Positions 22,445 to 32,546 of a stretch of DNA of 45,561 bases are shown here, piece after piece. The stretch comes from Clostridia bacterium (lineage in GTDB: Bacteria > Bacillota > Clostridia > Oscillospirales > CAG-272). Location of the stretch: positions 1 through 45,561 of the forward strand of contig JAGBTM010000029.1 of the NCBI GenBank assembly GCA_017631325.1. Direction: 5' to 3'. The notes under the pieces are model-generated. The model was given only the letters and a program-made list of their open reading frames with translations, was not told the origin of the DNA and did no database searches. The translations under genes and the position numbers were made by a program. Every line of letters starts with the position of its first letter. The stretch's first letter is position 1.

Positions 22445-23740
22445 TTATTTATGATACGACGAGCCCATAACGAACCTCTCGTAGTCCTCGTCGGTGACGC
22501 CCTTGTTTTTGATAATAGCCGAGTAAAGCCGTCCGCTATCCTTGACGGTGCGTGTCTGGGTTTCGTAGTTGCAGTGGACTATACCGAAGCGTGCCGCCTC
22601 ACCCTCGCGCCACTCAAAGTTGTCGATAAAGCTCCAATGGTAGTAGCGCTCGATACGGTTATCGGTTTCGGATATGAGCTTCAGCTGGTCGTATATAAAG
22701 CGGGAACGGAAGCTATCGGTGTTATCGCAGGTGCCGTTCTCGGTGACGAATATGGGATATTCCCTGCCATATTTACAGGACAGCCCCTCGCACAGACGGA
22801 TAAGGCCCTCATGGTAAATTTCCCAGCCGAGGTCGTTTATATCCGAGCCCTCTTTCACACCGTCGGCAATACCCTCGCAGGTACTTCTCGTGTAATAGTT
22901 GATGCCGATAAAGTCGTAGTACTTGCCACGCTTAACGCCGCGTCTTTTGAGTACGGGGAAACGGCACCTACCCGTCATCATAGCCTCGGTTACGGCAGAC
23001 TGGAATAGGTACTCGGTGAGGCGTGCGGCACATTTATGCCATAGGTTTTTCTCGTTTTTAGGCTCGAACACGCGCAGGTGATTTGCAAAGGAAACGAGGG
23101 TTTCTTCTTTTGATTTACCGAGCTCCTTGCGCTTTTTGTGGATAAGCTCGTAGGCCTTGATATGCGCCTCGGTCATATTTGAAAATGCGCTGACGAGCGC
23201 GCCTATCGACTTCTTCTCGGGCGGCCAGATGCCATAGAAAAGGCTGTTCGTGACGTATACGTTAGGCTCGTTGATGGTGATATAATCGTCGACTATATCG
23301 CCGACCGTATCGAGCATCTTGTCTACGAAGGAGAGAAATATATTCGCCGCGTCCTTATTACACCAAGCGCCCATATCCTCAAACCAAAGAGGATTTGTGA
23401 AATGGTGAAGAGTGAGCAAGGGGCGAATACCCTTTGAAATCATATACTCAATTTCCTCACGGTAATGAGCGAGCGCCTCGTCGGAATACACACCGCGCTC
23501 GGGCTCAATTCTGCTCCACTCCACGCCAAAGCGATATATTTCAAGGCCCATATCGGCCATAAGGTCGATATCCTCACGGAAACGGTTGTAGTGGTCGTTT
23601 GCTCTTGTAGGGCTGGTACCGTCGTCAACCTTGCCCTCACTCGCAAATCGCGCCCAGTTATTGTTCACGTCACCGCCCTCTATCTGAGTTGCGGCAGTTG
23701 CTGTACCGAGAAGAAGATTTTCTTTAAGCCTGAATTTCAT
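22445..23740 (-). CDS. Glycoside hydrolase family 1 (beta-glucosidase-like)
   Basis: Predicted cytoplasmic beta-glycosidase of 431 residues. The GH1 acid/base is in TINEPN (155-160, Glu158) and the nucleophile is in VTENG (about two thirds along). The N-terminal TATAATQIEGG and HHFTNPLWF match the family. There is no signal peptide. Substrate may be a beta-glucoside, phospho- or not; the sequence does not decide. Its start overlaps the end of the transporter gene by 17 bases, showing that it is the last gene of the sugar operon. Confidence 0.93.
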   Translation of the reverse strand: MKFRLKENLLLGTATAATQIEGGDVNNNWARFASEGKVDDGTSPTRANDHYNRFREDIDLMADMGLEIYRFGVEWSRIEPERGVYSDEALAHYREEIEYMISKGIRPLLTLHHFTNPLWFEDMGAWCNKDAANIFLSFVDKMLDTVGDIVDDYITINEPNVYVTNSLFYGIWPPEKKSIGALVSAFSNMTEAHIKAYELIHKKRKELGKSKEETLVSFANHLRVFEPKNEKNLWHKCAARLTEYLFQSAVTEAMMTGRCRFPVLKRRGVKRGKYYDFIGINYYTRSTCEGIADGVKEGSDINDLGWEIYHEGLIRLCEGLSCKYGREYPIFVTENGTCDNTDSFRSRFIYDQLKLISETDNRIERYYHWSFIDNFEWREGEAARFGIVHCNYETQTRTVKDSGRLYSAIIKNKGVTDEDYERFVMGSSYHK

Positions 23741-25211
23741 TTTTCTCTACCTCAAATTCTACACCGACGCCATCGAGCGTTTCCTCTCTTTTTTCTGCGT
23801 TTGCAGAGGCCTCGCGCTCCTCAAGGTCGGATATAATTTTAGCATACATTTCTTCGTCAATTTTGAACTTCTTCTGATAAAGAATGAAGCCGACGAGTAT
23901 GCAGATAAGGGGCAGTATCATCATGGATATTTTCATAATCCAGACGGCAGAGGGGTCCATCGCACTGATTATGTTCTCATACTCAGCGCTTCCGGGCTCG
24001 TAGGGTGCGAGCGAGTTCGCTATCATATTAATACCCGAGATAATAAGGGTAAATGATACGACACCCTTGCTGACAGCACCGCCAAACTGATTAATAAAGG
24101 GCTGAACGGCAAAGCTTGCTGCCTCGTTTCTCTTACCGAGCTTCCACTCACCGTACTCGACGGCATCTGCAAGGAACAGAAGCATAAGAAGCTGAATAAA
24201 CGCCTGAGCGAAGAAGAGGCCAAGGCCTGCAATAACTATAAGAGGAAGCCACTCAAACGAAAGGAAGAACACAATGTACGAAACAGCAACGGCTATCATA
24301 GAACCGGTATATAGCTGCTTGCGTGTGAATTTCTTTCTGAAAAGAGGAAATACCGAGAGCGCCGTGAGCTGTGCAACCGCAAGAACTGCGGCGAATACCA
24401 TATACACGCCCTCGTCACCGTATGCGTACTTAAAGTAGTAGGTACCAAAGCCCGTGGTTGTGCAGTATCCTATCATAAACAGCGCCATGGAAACGGCTGT
24501 TACGAGAAGCTGGTCGTTGCCGACGAGCGCTCTGAAAAGGTCCTTGAGGCTCGTGCGCTTGTCCATGGCGAGATGAGTTCTGTCCTCCTTTACGCCAAAT
24601 AACGTTATCGATTGGAATGCCCACATTATAACGGCTATGATTATAGCGAATACGAAATAGGCGTCGCGCGAGTTAAGTCCAAGACCTGCAAAAAGGTCGG
24701 GCACGGAAAGGTAAATAAGCACCATCGCGAACATACCTATATTTGCGCAAATTCTGGCAAATGCACCAACACCCTCTCTGACCTTCTGGTCCTTGGATAT
24801 TGCGGGCATGAGCGACCAATACGCGATATCGTTAAGCGAGAAGAAAATGCTGAAAAGAAGATAGGTAACCGCCAAAAGCACGATATGTGCCGTCTCGTCC
24901 ATATTAAAGTTATGGAACATAAGAACGGTAAGCGCGCCCGTGCCTATCATACCTATGAAAATCCAGGGCTTGAATTTACCCCATCTGGTTTTAGTATTAT
25001 CGACTATCGCACCGACGAACGGGTCGATTACAGCGTCGAAAATACCGAAAAGCGTGAGCATAATACCGATAGCGGCAAGACCGCCGTCCGAAAATCCTAC
25101 GACGTCGGTAAGATGCACGAGAAGATACATACTGACGAGCGAATAAAGCGCGTCACGGCCTACCGTACCAAGACCGAAGCAAAATTTATTTAGCTTTGTT
25201 TGTCTGTCCAT
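23724..25211 (-). CDS. GPH-family sugar:cation symporter (MFS)
   Basis: Membrane transporter of 495 residues with about 12 hydrophobic segments, resembling MelB/XynB-type glycoside-pentoside-hexuronide carriers. DPFVGAIVDNTKTRWGKFKPWI is the classic GPH loop 2-3 signature. The ATG at 25211 is chosen because AAGGAG lies six bases upstream; a TTG 15 bases earlier is possible. The start overlaps the end of the GH36 gene by 26 bases. Import of a galactoside or glucoside oligosaccharide is inferred from the neighbouring alpha-galactosidase, alpha-glucosidase and beta-glucosidase. Confidence 0.92.
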   Translation of the reverse strand: MDRQTKLNKFCFGLGTVGRDALYSLVSMYLLVHLTDVVGFSDGGLAAIGIMLTLFGIFDAVIDPFVGAIVDNTKTRWGKFKPWIFIGMIGTGALTVLMFHNFNMDETAHIVLLAVTYLLFSIFFSLNDIAYWSLMPAISKDQKVREGVGAFARICANIGMFAMVLIYLSVPDLFAGLGLNSRDAYFVFAIIIAVIMWAFQSITLFGVKEDRTHLAMDKRTSLKDLFRALVGNDQLLVTAVSMALFMIGYCTTTGFGTYYFKYAYGDEGVYMVFAAVLAVAQLTALSVFPLFRKKFTRKQLYTGSMIAVAVSYIVFFLSFEWLPLIVIAGLGLFFAQAFIQLLMLLFLADAVEYGEWKLGKRNEAASFAVQPFINQFGGAVSKGVVSFTLIISGINMIANSLAPYEPGSAEYENIISAMDPSAVWIMKISMMILPLICILVGFILYQKKFKIDEEMYAKIISDLEEREASANAEKREETLDGVGVEFEVEKNEIQA

Positions 25212-27543
25212 TTTGTTCTCCTTCAAGTTCTCTTATATGATAAATATTTGAGCCATAGTCACCGAGAATACGGAGCTTGTCATTATAGCCCGTGCCCTCG
25301 TACTGCATAGCGAGGCTTATGCCTGAGCTGAGCGCCCTGCCCGACGATTTGTAGAACTCTTTGCCGTCGGTCATAGCAAAATGACGGTCAACCGTCCTGA
25401 CGATAAAGCCGTCTGCACGAAGCTCTATCGGTGTTATGTGTTTAATAAGTGAGCCGAAGCGTCCGATACGCAAATACTGCTTGACAGTCTGCACAGAGTA
25501 CTCCCTGTCGCTCTCGCAAAGAGGCACTCTGAGGGTGTCCCTCTCGGGACAGGAGGACGAGTGTTTTTGGAAAAGTCCTGCGAAAATCTCTCCTTCGCCC
25601 TTAATCTGCCAAGAAATTTGGTTGGGTTTTGGCGTTTTTACAAAATACAGTCTACCGTACTGGAATGCTTTGCGATGTTTTTTATAGAAAGCTATCTCTT
25701 CGGCTATTTCCCTACGCTCGTGTGGTGTAAGCTCTCCAAAATCAAGCTCGTAGCCAAGAACACCAAAGGCGGCGACGTTAAATCTCGTAGAGAGAGGAGT
25801 GCTTCTGAGCGTCTGCTGATGCGGTGCCATTGAGACGTGAGCCGACACCGTTGACTGAGGATAGAGGCAGTATATACCGCCCTGAATATCAAGTCTCTCA
25901 ATAGGGTCGGTGTTGTCCGAGGTCCATATCTGCGGGGAGTAGCACAGCATACCGAGGTCAAATCGGTTGCCACCCGACGAGCAGCTCTCAAAGAGAATAT
26001 TCGGGTGCTTCTCGTGGAAAATTCTTTGAAGAACTGAGTAAAGTCCTAAAATATATCTGTGGTAAAATTCACCCTGATTTTTTAAGGTGGGCGAGTAGGC
26101 GTCGCTTATGTGACGGTTATAGTCCCACTTGACGTACTCAATATTTGCAGAGGATAAAACTCTGTCTACCGCGTCTACGATATAGTCCTGCACCTCTGTG
26201 CGAGTGAGGTCGAGGACGTACTGATTTCGTCCGACGCTCCCCTCTCTGTCAGGCACCTTGATAATCCAGTCGGGGTGCGCTCGGAAAAGGTCGCTGTCCT
26301 CGTTCACGCATTCGGGCTCAAACCAAAGTCCGAATTTCATGCCCATTTTATTTATTTTCTTGGCAAGTGCTCTGATACCGCCGGGAAGCTTTTTAGTATT
26401 CACACACCAGTCGCCAAGACCTGCTCTGTCGTTGTTTCTCGCTCCGAACCAGCCGTCGTCGAGAACGAACATTTCCACTCCAAGCTTTTTAGCCTTGCCT
26501 GCAAGGGAGTGGAGCTTGCGGCAGTTAAAATTGAAGAAATGCGCTTCCCAGTTATTTAAAACGACAGGTCTGTCAGCGCCCTTATGCTCGCCTCTTACTA
26601 TATGCTCATTTACAAAGGCGTGCATATTTTCCATAACGGAATTGTAGCCGCTCTCACCGAGCGTCATTACGGCCTCGGGTGTAGAGAAGCTCTCGCCACT
26701 CTTCAGCTTCCAGAGGAAGCAGTGCGGATTTATACCGCTCATTACTCGGACGGTGCCAAACGGACCCTTTTCAACTGCGCTGTAATGATTTCCGCTATAC
26801 ACGAGGTTGAAGCCGTATACTCTGCCTCGCTCCTCGTCTGCGTCACTCGCAGCGAGAAGAAAGCCCGGGTTGTGTCTGTTTGAGGACGAGCCGGTAGTCG
26901 AGTCGTTTACAAGTATGCCCTCCTCTACTCTGCGCCTGTGGAGATGTGCCTCGCGCGCCCAAGTGCCGTCAAAGGTTATCATATCGTAGGGCGCGGCAGG
27001 GATATCAAGCATAAAGCTCATAAGCTTGCGAATAATTACCTCACCGTGAGAGCCGTTTACAAGCTCTGTCGCGCGGCAGATTACGTTGCACTCCTCAAAG
27101 ACGGTATAGATGCTTTTGAGTACTATATCCCCATACTTTTTGTCCTTATACTCGACTGTGAGGGTCTGTGACGGACCGTAGGCCGTCGGAAGCGCGTCGC
27201 ACTCGTATGCGCCATCGCTCAGCGCATATCCCGAATAGACGAAATCGGTAACGAAGCTGCCGTCGGGCATAATTATCTCTATGGGGCTATGACGGAAATC
27301 GCCCTTACCGATACCCGAATATTCAAGCAGAACGTTGTCAAGCGAATACGACGGAGTCGTGGGGAGGTAGTCCACAGACGAGCCGAGCATTACTGTATTC
27401 TTCATTCGGAGCGCCTCTATATCGCACTCCTCTACCCTCGGGCCGTAAAAGATATGCTCGGGGTGGCCCATAGCGGTGGGCGAGAATATATACGACGTTT
27501 TCTCGGTTTCGAGAAAAAACACGCCGTCTTTTACTTTAATCAT
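25186..27543 (-). CDS. Alpha-galactosidase, glycoside hydrolase family 36
   Basis: A 785-residue enzyme that removes terminal alpha-galactose from raffinose-type sugars or melibiose. GH36 features: an N-terminal beta-rich domain, NNWEAHFFNF, MFVLDDGWFG, the nucleophile in KWDYNR, and the acid/base in WTSDNTDP, with CSSGGNRFD between. There is no signal peptide, so it acts on imported sugar. GAGGTGA precedes the ATG. The gene lies between the GH13 gene (3 bases away) and the transporter. Confidence 0.95.
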   Translation of the reverse strand: MIKVKDGVFFLETEKTSYIFSPTAMGHPEHIFYGPRVEECDIEALRMKNTVMLGSSVDYLPTTPSYSLDNVLLEYSGIGKGDFRHSPIEIIMPDGSFVTDFVYSGYALSDGAYECDALPTAYGPSQTLTVEYKDKKYGDIVLKSIYTVFEECNVICRATELVNGSHGEVIIRKLMSFMLDIPAAPYDMITFDGTWAREAHLHRRRVEEGILVNDSTTGSSSNRHNPGFLLAASDADEERGRVYGFNLVYSGNHYSAVEKGPFGTVRVMSGINPHCFLWKLKSGESFSTPEAVMTLGESGYNSVMENMHAFVNEHIVRGEHKGADRPVVLNNWEAHFFNFNCRKLHSLAGKAKKLGVEMFVLDDGWFGARNNDRAGLGDWCVNTKKLPGGIRALAKKINKMGMKFGLWFEPECVNEDSDLFRAHPDWIIKVPDREGSVGRNQYVLDLTRTEVQDYIVDAVDRVLSSANIEYVKWDYNRHISDAYSPTLKNQGEFYHRYILGLYSVLQRIFHEKHPNILFESCSSGGNRFDLGMLCYSPQIWTSDNTDPIERLDIQGGIYCLYPQSTVSAHVSMAPHQQTLRSTPLSTRFNVAAFGVLGYELDFGELTPHERREIAEEIAFYKKHRKAFQYGRLYFVKTPKPNQISWQIKGEGEIFAGLFQKHSSSCPERDTLRVPLCESDREYSVQTVKQYLRIGRFGSLIKHITPIELRADGFIVRTVDRHFAMTDGKEFYKSSGRALSSGISLAMQYEGTGYNDKLRILGDYGSNIYHIRELEGEQNGQTNKAK

Positions 27544-27546
27544 AGA

Positions 27547-29175
27547 TTATTTCACCTCTTTATAAAGACGGTATTCGTAGGGGCGAAGAGCCGAAGCATT
27601 ATCGCACTCGTTGTAGTTAGATATAACAATCTCTCCGAAAACGCCCTCCGGAAGCTTTGAATTTTTCGTCGAGAAGTTGCACACGGCAATAAGGCGCTCG
27701 CCATCAAGCTCTCGCGCAAATGCATAGACGTACTTGCCTGCGTGAATTTCGGCAAAGGAGCCATTCTTAAGCGTCTCGGACGATTTTTTGTAGGAGTTTA
27801 TTTTCTTGAAGAAGCTAATAACTCCATCGGGATTTTTTAGGTCACGCTCTACGTTGACCTCCTTATAATTCGGGTGGATTTTGAGCCAAGGCTTGCCACT
27901 CGTAAAGCCCGCGCCCTCCTCTGCGTTCCACTGCATCGGAGTTCTCGCGTTGTCACGCGAGGTAGCTTTTATCATTTTCCAGCGCAGAGGATTAAATATA
28001 CCGAGGGTTTTTGCCATTTTATCGACGTTATGGCTCTCTATATCCACTATCTCGTCAAGGCTGTCAAACGCGCCGTTGGTCATACCTATTTCCTGCCCCT
28101 CGTAAACGTAGGTCGTACCGCGCAGTGAGAAAAGCAGGCCGAGAAGCATCTTTGCGCCTATCTCTCGGAATTTGCCACCCTCGGTAAATCTCGTAACCGA
28201 GCGAGGCTGGTCGTGGTTCTCAAAATAGCAGGTGTTCCAGTCAAGTCCCGTCTGCCACTTGGTGAGGATTTTCATAAGTCTCTGCGGCTTGAATTTGGTC
28301 TTGAACCACTTGATGCCCACCTGGTCACACTCCATGTGCTCAAAGGCGAACACCATATCAAGCTCTCCGCGTGACACATCACACAAATCGCGCGCCATAT
28401 CCACGTCAACCATAACCGTTTCACCTACGGTGAACGCATCATAATTACTCATTACGTCACGGCGAAGCGAGGAAAGTATTCTGTGCGTTCCCTCGGTCGA
28501 GATATAATGCTCCTTACCCGTGAGAGCAAGCCTCTTTTTGCCGTCGGCAAAGGACTTCTTGTGAATGATGTTTATAACGTCACAGCGGAAGCCTGCAACA
28601 CCCTTATCAAGCCAGAAGCGCATAATATCACATATCTCACGGTAAACCTCGGGGTTGTACCAGTTGAGGTCGGGCTGCTTCTTTGAGAAAAGGTGGAGAT
28701 AGTATTCCTCGTTCTTCGGGTCGCCAAAGGGCTCCCAAGGGCAGTCGGCAAAGAAGTTGCCCCAGTTGTTCGGGAGCTTACCGTTTTTGCCCTTCTTGAT
28801 TACGTAATAGTTCTTGTATTTTTCCTCACCTGCGAGAGCGCGCCTAAACCACTCGTGCTCGTCTGAGGTGTGGTTGATAACGAGGTCCATAATAATGGAA
28901 ATTCCTCGGGATTTAGCCTCCGAAAGAAGCTCGTCAAAATCAGCCATGGTGCCAAACTCGGGCTGAATATCTCTGTAATCGGATATATCGTAGCCGTTGT
29001 CGTCGTTAGGGCTCTTGTAAACGGGCGAGAGCCAAATAACATCGACCCCCAAATCACGAAGATAGTCGAGCTTTGAAATTATACCTCGGATATCTCCTAC
29101 GCCGTCCCCGTCCGTGTCACAAAACGAGCGAGGATATATCTGATATATTGTTGAAGATTTATATTTTTCGTTCAT
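27547..29175 (-). CDS. Alpha-glucosidase / oligo-1,6-glucosidase, glycoside hydrolase family 13
   Basis: A 542-residue cytoplasmic enzyme. The four GH13 regions are DLVINHTS, GFRCDVIN (nucleophile Asp), VGETV (acid/base Glu) and FENHDQPR. QIYPRSFCDTDGDGVGDIRGI near the N-terminus and the overall length place it with oligo-1,6-glucosidase, sucrase-isomaltase-like and trehalose-6-phosphate hydrolase enzymes. The exact substrate is uncertain. AAGGAAGG precedes the ATG. It is the first gene of a four-gene minus-strand sugar operon. Confidence 0.94.
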   Translation of the reverse strand: MNEKYKSSTIYQIYPRSFCDTDGDGVGDIRGIISKLDYLRDLGVDVIWLSPVYKSPNDDNGYDISDYRDIQPEFGTMADFDELLSEAKSRGISIIMDLVINHTSDEHEWFRRALAGEEKYKNYYVIKKGKNGKLPNNWGNFFADCPWEPFGDPKNEEYYLHLFSKKQPDLNWYNPEVYREICDIMRFWLDKGVAGFRCDVINIIHKKSFADGKKRLALTGKEHYISTEGTHRILSSLRRDVMSNYDAFTVGETVMVDVDMARDLCDVSRGELDMVFAFEHMECDQVGIKWFKTKFKPQRLMKILTKWQTGLDWNTCYFENHDQPRSVTRFTEGGKFREIGAKMLLGLLFSLRGTTYVYEGQEIGMTNGAFDSLDEIVDIESHNVDKMAKTLGIFNPLRWKMIKATSRDNARTPMQWNAEEGAGFTSGKPWLKIHPNYKEVNVERDLKNPDGVISFFKKINSYKKSSETLKNGSFAEIHAGKYVYAFARELDGERLIAVCNFSTKNSKLPEGVFGEIVISNYNECDNASALRPYEYRLYKEVK

Positions 29176-29254
29176 AATACCTTCCTTTTAACTACGCACA
29201 GGCGCGAAGTTATAGCTTGCTTTGCAAAATATTTGAAAAGGGGCTCTCTCCGTA

Positions 29255-29776
29255 TTAAACCTCAGGGCTCTCCTTAAGAATTTCGAAGAGGAGCGCACTA
29301 AACGAGCTCTCGGCCTCCTTTATGGTCCTGTCGTTCATAAAATAGTAATCGTACTTATAATTTTCAACGCAGTCGTCTGCCGCGTTTCCGTAGTGGCTCT
29401 TCTTCATTCTCTCACCGCCGCGGACAAGAAGCGCCTTGGCAAAGCCGTCGGTCGCGTCAATGAATTTCTTGATTTCCTCGGGCTCGCGGATATGGACGAA
29501 TAGCACCTGCTCGTCGCTCTTTAAAAACTCCTTGAAAATATTAAGCGCCCACTTGGTTGGAAAGTCGTTATATGCGACGGTCAGCTGCTTCATATCGGCT
29601 AAGAACTTGCGCGATTTGTCGTCCTTGGAACCGTTCCAGCCACACATTTTAGCTATATCCTTGATGGGCGTGATGGTGGAAATATTTCTTGTTTTGATAT
29701 GCTTTTCGGCAAGGTTGCAAAGAGTGTCCTTACCTACTCCGCCTGCTCCGTTGATTACAAGTACAGCTTTTTTCAT
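29255..29776 (-). CDS. Small P-loop kinase (nucleotide-kinase-like)
   Basis: A 173-residue protein with Walker A GAGGVGKD (10-17) and a lid/base-binding segment FVHIREPEEIKKF, resembling deoxynucleotide or adenylylsulfate kinase-like P-loop proteins. The second half (YKYDYYFMNDRTIKEAE) fits the usual C-terminal helix of such kinases. The substrate is unknown. It has its own promoter and is the only gene of its unit, in the same direction as the sugar operon 79 bases further on. Confidence 0.75.
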   Translation of the reverse strand: MKKAVLVINGAGGVGKDTLCNLAEKHIKTRNISTITPIKDIAKMCGWNGSKDDKSRKFLADMKQLTVAYNDFPTKWALNIFKEFLKSDEQVLFVHIREPEEIKKFIDATDGFAKALLVRGGERMKKSHYGNAADDCVENYKYDYYFMNDRTIKEAESSFSALLFEILKESPEV

Positions 29777-29815
29777 TATAAAGTCCTCACAAGGTAATAA
29801 ATATTTTACTCATCT

Positions 29816-29844
29816 ATAATAACATATTTTTATAAAAAAGTCAA
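29816..29844 (-). promoter_or_regulatory. Predicted sigma-A promoter of the P-loop kinase gene
   Basis: On the minus strand: TTGACT (29844-29839), 17-base spacer, TATTAT (29821-29816). Confidence 0.75.
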
Positions 29845-29917
29845 TAAAAGTTATGTTTTTAGCTGCTTTTTTGTTGAATTTTAATAAATTTTTAATTTAT
29901 TAATTAACAAAAATCCA

Positions 29918-29955
29918 TAAAAAGATGGCGAGGACGCACCGCTTTTGCCCTCGCC
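29918..29955 (-). terminator. Terminator after ridA
   Basis: On the minus strand, GGCGAGG (29955-29949) pairs with CCTCGCC (29933-29927), followed by ATCTTTTTAT. It lies 21 bases after the ridA stop. Confidence 0.78.
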
Positions 29956-29975
29956 GTAAATTTTTGTTTTTAATT

Positions 29976-30347
29976 TTATATCTCGGCTATTGCCTCTACC
30001 TCGCAAAGCACGCCCTTGGGAAGAGACTTAACTGCAACGCAGCTGCGCGCGGGCTTTTCGGTAAAGTAGCGTGCGTACACCTCGTTGAATATGGCAAAAT
30101 CCGCCATATCCGAGAGGAAGCAGGTGGTTTTGAGCGTCTTTTCGTAGGACGAGCCGGCAGCCTGGAGTACTGCACCAAGGTTCTTCATAACCCGCTCTGC
30201 CTGAGTCTCTATTCCCTCTGCATCTATATTACCGCTTTCGGGATTAATCGGAATTTGTCCTGAGGTGAATACTATATTACCAAGCACGGTTGCCTGACTG
30301 TACGGGCCTATTGCCGCGGGGGCCTTGTCGGTGGATATTTTTTTCAT
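29976..30347 (-). CDS. ridA: RidA family reactive intermediate deaminase
   Basis: A 123-residue enzyme that hydrolyses reactive enamine/imine intermediates formed by PLP enzymes such as threonine dehydratase. The family pattern is clear: AAIGPYSQA at 11-19, FTSGQIPINP, and the catalytic arginine in ARSCVAVKSLPKG near residue 104. It follows the polysaccharide deacetylase gene by 46 bases, with AAAGGAGCA upstream of its ATG, and ends at a terminator. Confidence 0.95.
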   Translation of the reverse strand: MKKISTDKAPAAIGPYSQATVLGNIVFTSGQIPINPESGNIDAEGIETQAERVMKNLGAVLQAAGSSYEKTLKTTCFLSDMADFAIFNEVYARYFTEKPARSCVAVKSLPKGVLCEVEAIAEI

Positions 30348-30393
30348 TTGTTTGCTCCTTTTAATATCTTATCTCTATTATCGCGCGGTGGTT

Positions 30394-31260
30394 CTACTCC
30401 TTTGGAGGCAGAACGAGAAGCTCGCCCGATTTTACGCTGTATATATTGCCTCTCATATAGAACCAAACCGTAGTGAGGGTGGGGTTATATGCTTTAAGAC
30501 CGTCGGCGCTCCAAACAAGTGAATTATAGGCGTTTACGTAATCGTAGATTTCCATATTAGTAGCGTACCACACGTCCTCTCTGCCGCCGAGGCTGTCGCA
30601 AATTTTATCGAGCAAATCCCAGTTGTCGTGTCTGTCAAATTCGTAGCTGTGCCCCCAAAGATAGAAAAGTCTTGGCCACTTTCCAGAGCCGTAAAGCTTA
30701 TCAAAATCCAAAGAAGTGAACTTATCTATGTATTCAAAGAGATTTTTGTTCTCGTGGTGTGCTGTGGGCATCCAGGCGTGAAAATCCTCGGGCAGCTTAA
30801 AAAGGTCGTTATCTCCCGCAAGAGTTCTCGCATAAACGATGTCGAGAGATTTAAGAGTGCTTTTAACGTTCTCGTATGAGTTGCCGTTATGCATATTTCT
30901 GATGCCGGAATCGGGATACGCCATGCCGCGAACAATAATGTCAAACTCACTTTCAAGCTCCAAGCGACATTCGAGTGCATCTCTGACAGTGTCAATAGGA
31001 CGCGCGGCTCCGGATGCGATATGATGCTTGCCGTGTATTGCAACCTCGTGTCCCCTATCAAGTATGTACTCGCGTATTTCCTCTTTCGAAAGCCTGTATT
31101 CATTAGCTGAAATAAATCCCGAGTTTATGTTAAAGGTGCATTTAAGTCCCGCCTTGGTTATTCTGTCGGAGAACCTGATATCAGCGTGTATACCGTCGTC
31201 GTAGCTGAGTGTTACCGCCTTTCCTTTTCCCTCGGGAAACCTGAGATACCTGTATTCCAT
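30394..31260 (-). CDS. Polysaccharide deacetylase-like protein (CE4/NodB fold)
   Basis: Predicted metal-dependent deacetylase of 288 residues. The catalytic base motif is SYDDG (19-23) and the metal-binding His pair is HGKHH (His76, His80). RGMAYPDSGIRN near the middle resembles the motif-3 Arg/Pro loop. No signal peptide or membrane segment is visible, so it may act on a cytoplasmic or unusual substrate rather than peptidoglycan. AAGGAG lies upstream of the ATG. It probably shares a transcript with ridA. Confidence 0.85.
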   Translation of the reverse strand: MEYRYLRFPEGKGKAVTLSYDDGIHADIRFSDRITKAGLKCTFNINSGFISANEYRLSKEEIREYILDRGHEVAIHGKHHIASGAARPIDTVRDALECRLELESEFDIIVRGMAYPDSGIRNMHNGNSYENVKSTLKSLDIVYARTLAGDNDLFKLPEDFHAWMPTAHHENKNLFEYIDKFTSLDFDKLYGSGKWPRLFYLWGHSYEFDRHDNWDLLDKICDSLGGREDVWYATNMEIYDYVNAYNSLVWSADGLKAYNPTLTTVWFYMRGNIYSVKSGELLVLPPKE

Positions 31261-31457
31261 AATTTTAGCTCCTTGTATTCCGATGATTCTGCCCTAATTT
31301 ATCATAGAAAAATTTGATTTTAAGCATTTTGTATTGTTTTGTCTCTATCATATCAGATATACACAATCCCATACAATTAAAATATTATCACAATCGGGCG
31401 CCTTTTGCAATAGCTTTTATAAATTTTCGAAAAATAAAATTTTTATCTTTCGGTTAC

Positions 31458-31486
31458 TTTACTTTTGGATAGAGATGATTTATAAT
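31458..31486 (+). promoter_or_regulatory. Predicted sigma-A promoter of galM
   Basis: TTTACT (31458-31463), 17-base spacer, perfect TATAAT (31481-31486), 33 bases before the ATG. Confidence 0.78.
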
Positions 31487-31518
31487 AGAATAGTAGAAAA
31501 TACTGGGGGAAATTCAAT

Positions 31519-32523
31519 ATGAAAAGAACTTTTGGCACTCTCGCATCAGGCGAGGCAGTTGATATATATACTCTCCACTCGGGCGAGGCTGTGGCCGAGG
31601 TTACTACCTACGGCGCGACGCTCGTTTCCTTTAAGCCCTTTGGCGACGTGAATATCATAGGCGGCTACGACGAGCTTTCGTCATACGTCACCGATACCTC
31701 AAATCAGGGTGCAATTATAGCCAGAGTTACCAACAGAATAGAGGACGCCACCATCACGATAGACGGCGCAATATATATGCTTACCGCAAATCAGAACGGA
31801 AACTGTCTGCACGGCGGTATGCTTATAAATAATCAGGTATGGAGCGTAGAAAATGCGACCGATAGCAGTATTACTCTCTCCTACTACTCGCCCGACGGTG
31901 AGGAGGGATTTCCTCACGGACTGCTTATTAAGGTTACCTACTCGCTCGTCGGCTCAGCCCTCGCTATAAGCTACAAGGCATATCCCGAGGGAAAGACACC
32001 CATCTCTATGACCAACCACGCGTATTTTAACCTTGACGGTATGGGCTCGGATATAAAGAACCACGAGCTCAAGGTGTACGCAGACAGCTATACCGCCGTT
32101 GACCAAAGACTTATTCCGACAGGTGAGCACCTAAGCGTTGTCGGTACTCCGTACGACTTTAGGAGCTCTAGAAAAATAGGCGAATTTATAGACGATAACC
32201 TTAAGGGGTACGACACAAATTTCATAATCTGCCCCGAAATATATAAGGAATTTGAGAATAAAAAGCTTGTGCTTGCCGCTGTCGCAACGAATGGCAAAAT
32301 TACCCTCAAGGCATACACCGACCGTCCCTGCATACATCTTTACACTCCTGTCACAATGAAAAGCGAGCCTCATTTTTCAGGGGAGGTTCCAAGGTGCGCT
32401 CTCTGTGGTTTCTGTCTTGAAGCACAGATAGAGCCGAATGCCGTAAAGCACGGTGTGGGATTATACGACGCAGGCGAAGTTTACACTCAGCTGACGGTAT
32501 ACGAAGCGGAAAAAGTAAAATAA
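31519..32523 (+). CDS. galM: Aldose 1-epimerase (mutarotase)
   Basis: Interconverts alpha and beta anomers of galactose or glucose. The 334 residues show the galactose mutarotase pattern: GATLVSF near the N-terminus, NRIEDATI, NCLHGG, the catalytic His in MTNHAYFNLDG, and GYDTNFI. Its proximity to a sugar operon with alpha-galactosidase fits release of galactose, but it is on the opposite strand with its own promoter. GGGGGA precedes the ATG. Confidence 0.93.
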   Translation: MKRTFGTLASGEAVDIYTLHSGEAVAEVTTYGATLVSFKPFGDVNIIGGYDELSSYVTDTSNQGAIIARVTNRIEDATITIDGAIYMLTANQNGNCLHGGMLINNQVWSVENATDSSITLSYYSPDGEEGFPHGLLIKVTYSLVGSALAISYKAYPEGKTPISMTNHAYFNLDGMGSDIKNHELKVYADSYTAVDQRLIPTGEHLSVVGTPYDFRSSRKIGEFIDDNLKGYDTNFIICPEIYKEFENKKLVLAAVATNGKITLKAYTDRPCIHLYTPVTMKSEPHFSGEVPRCALCGFCLEAQIEPNAVKHGVGLYDAGEVYTQLTVYEAEKVK

Positions 32524-32546
32524 TTTATTATTTTAGAAAATCTTGC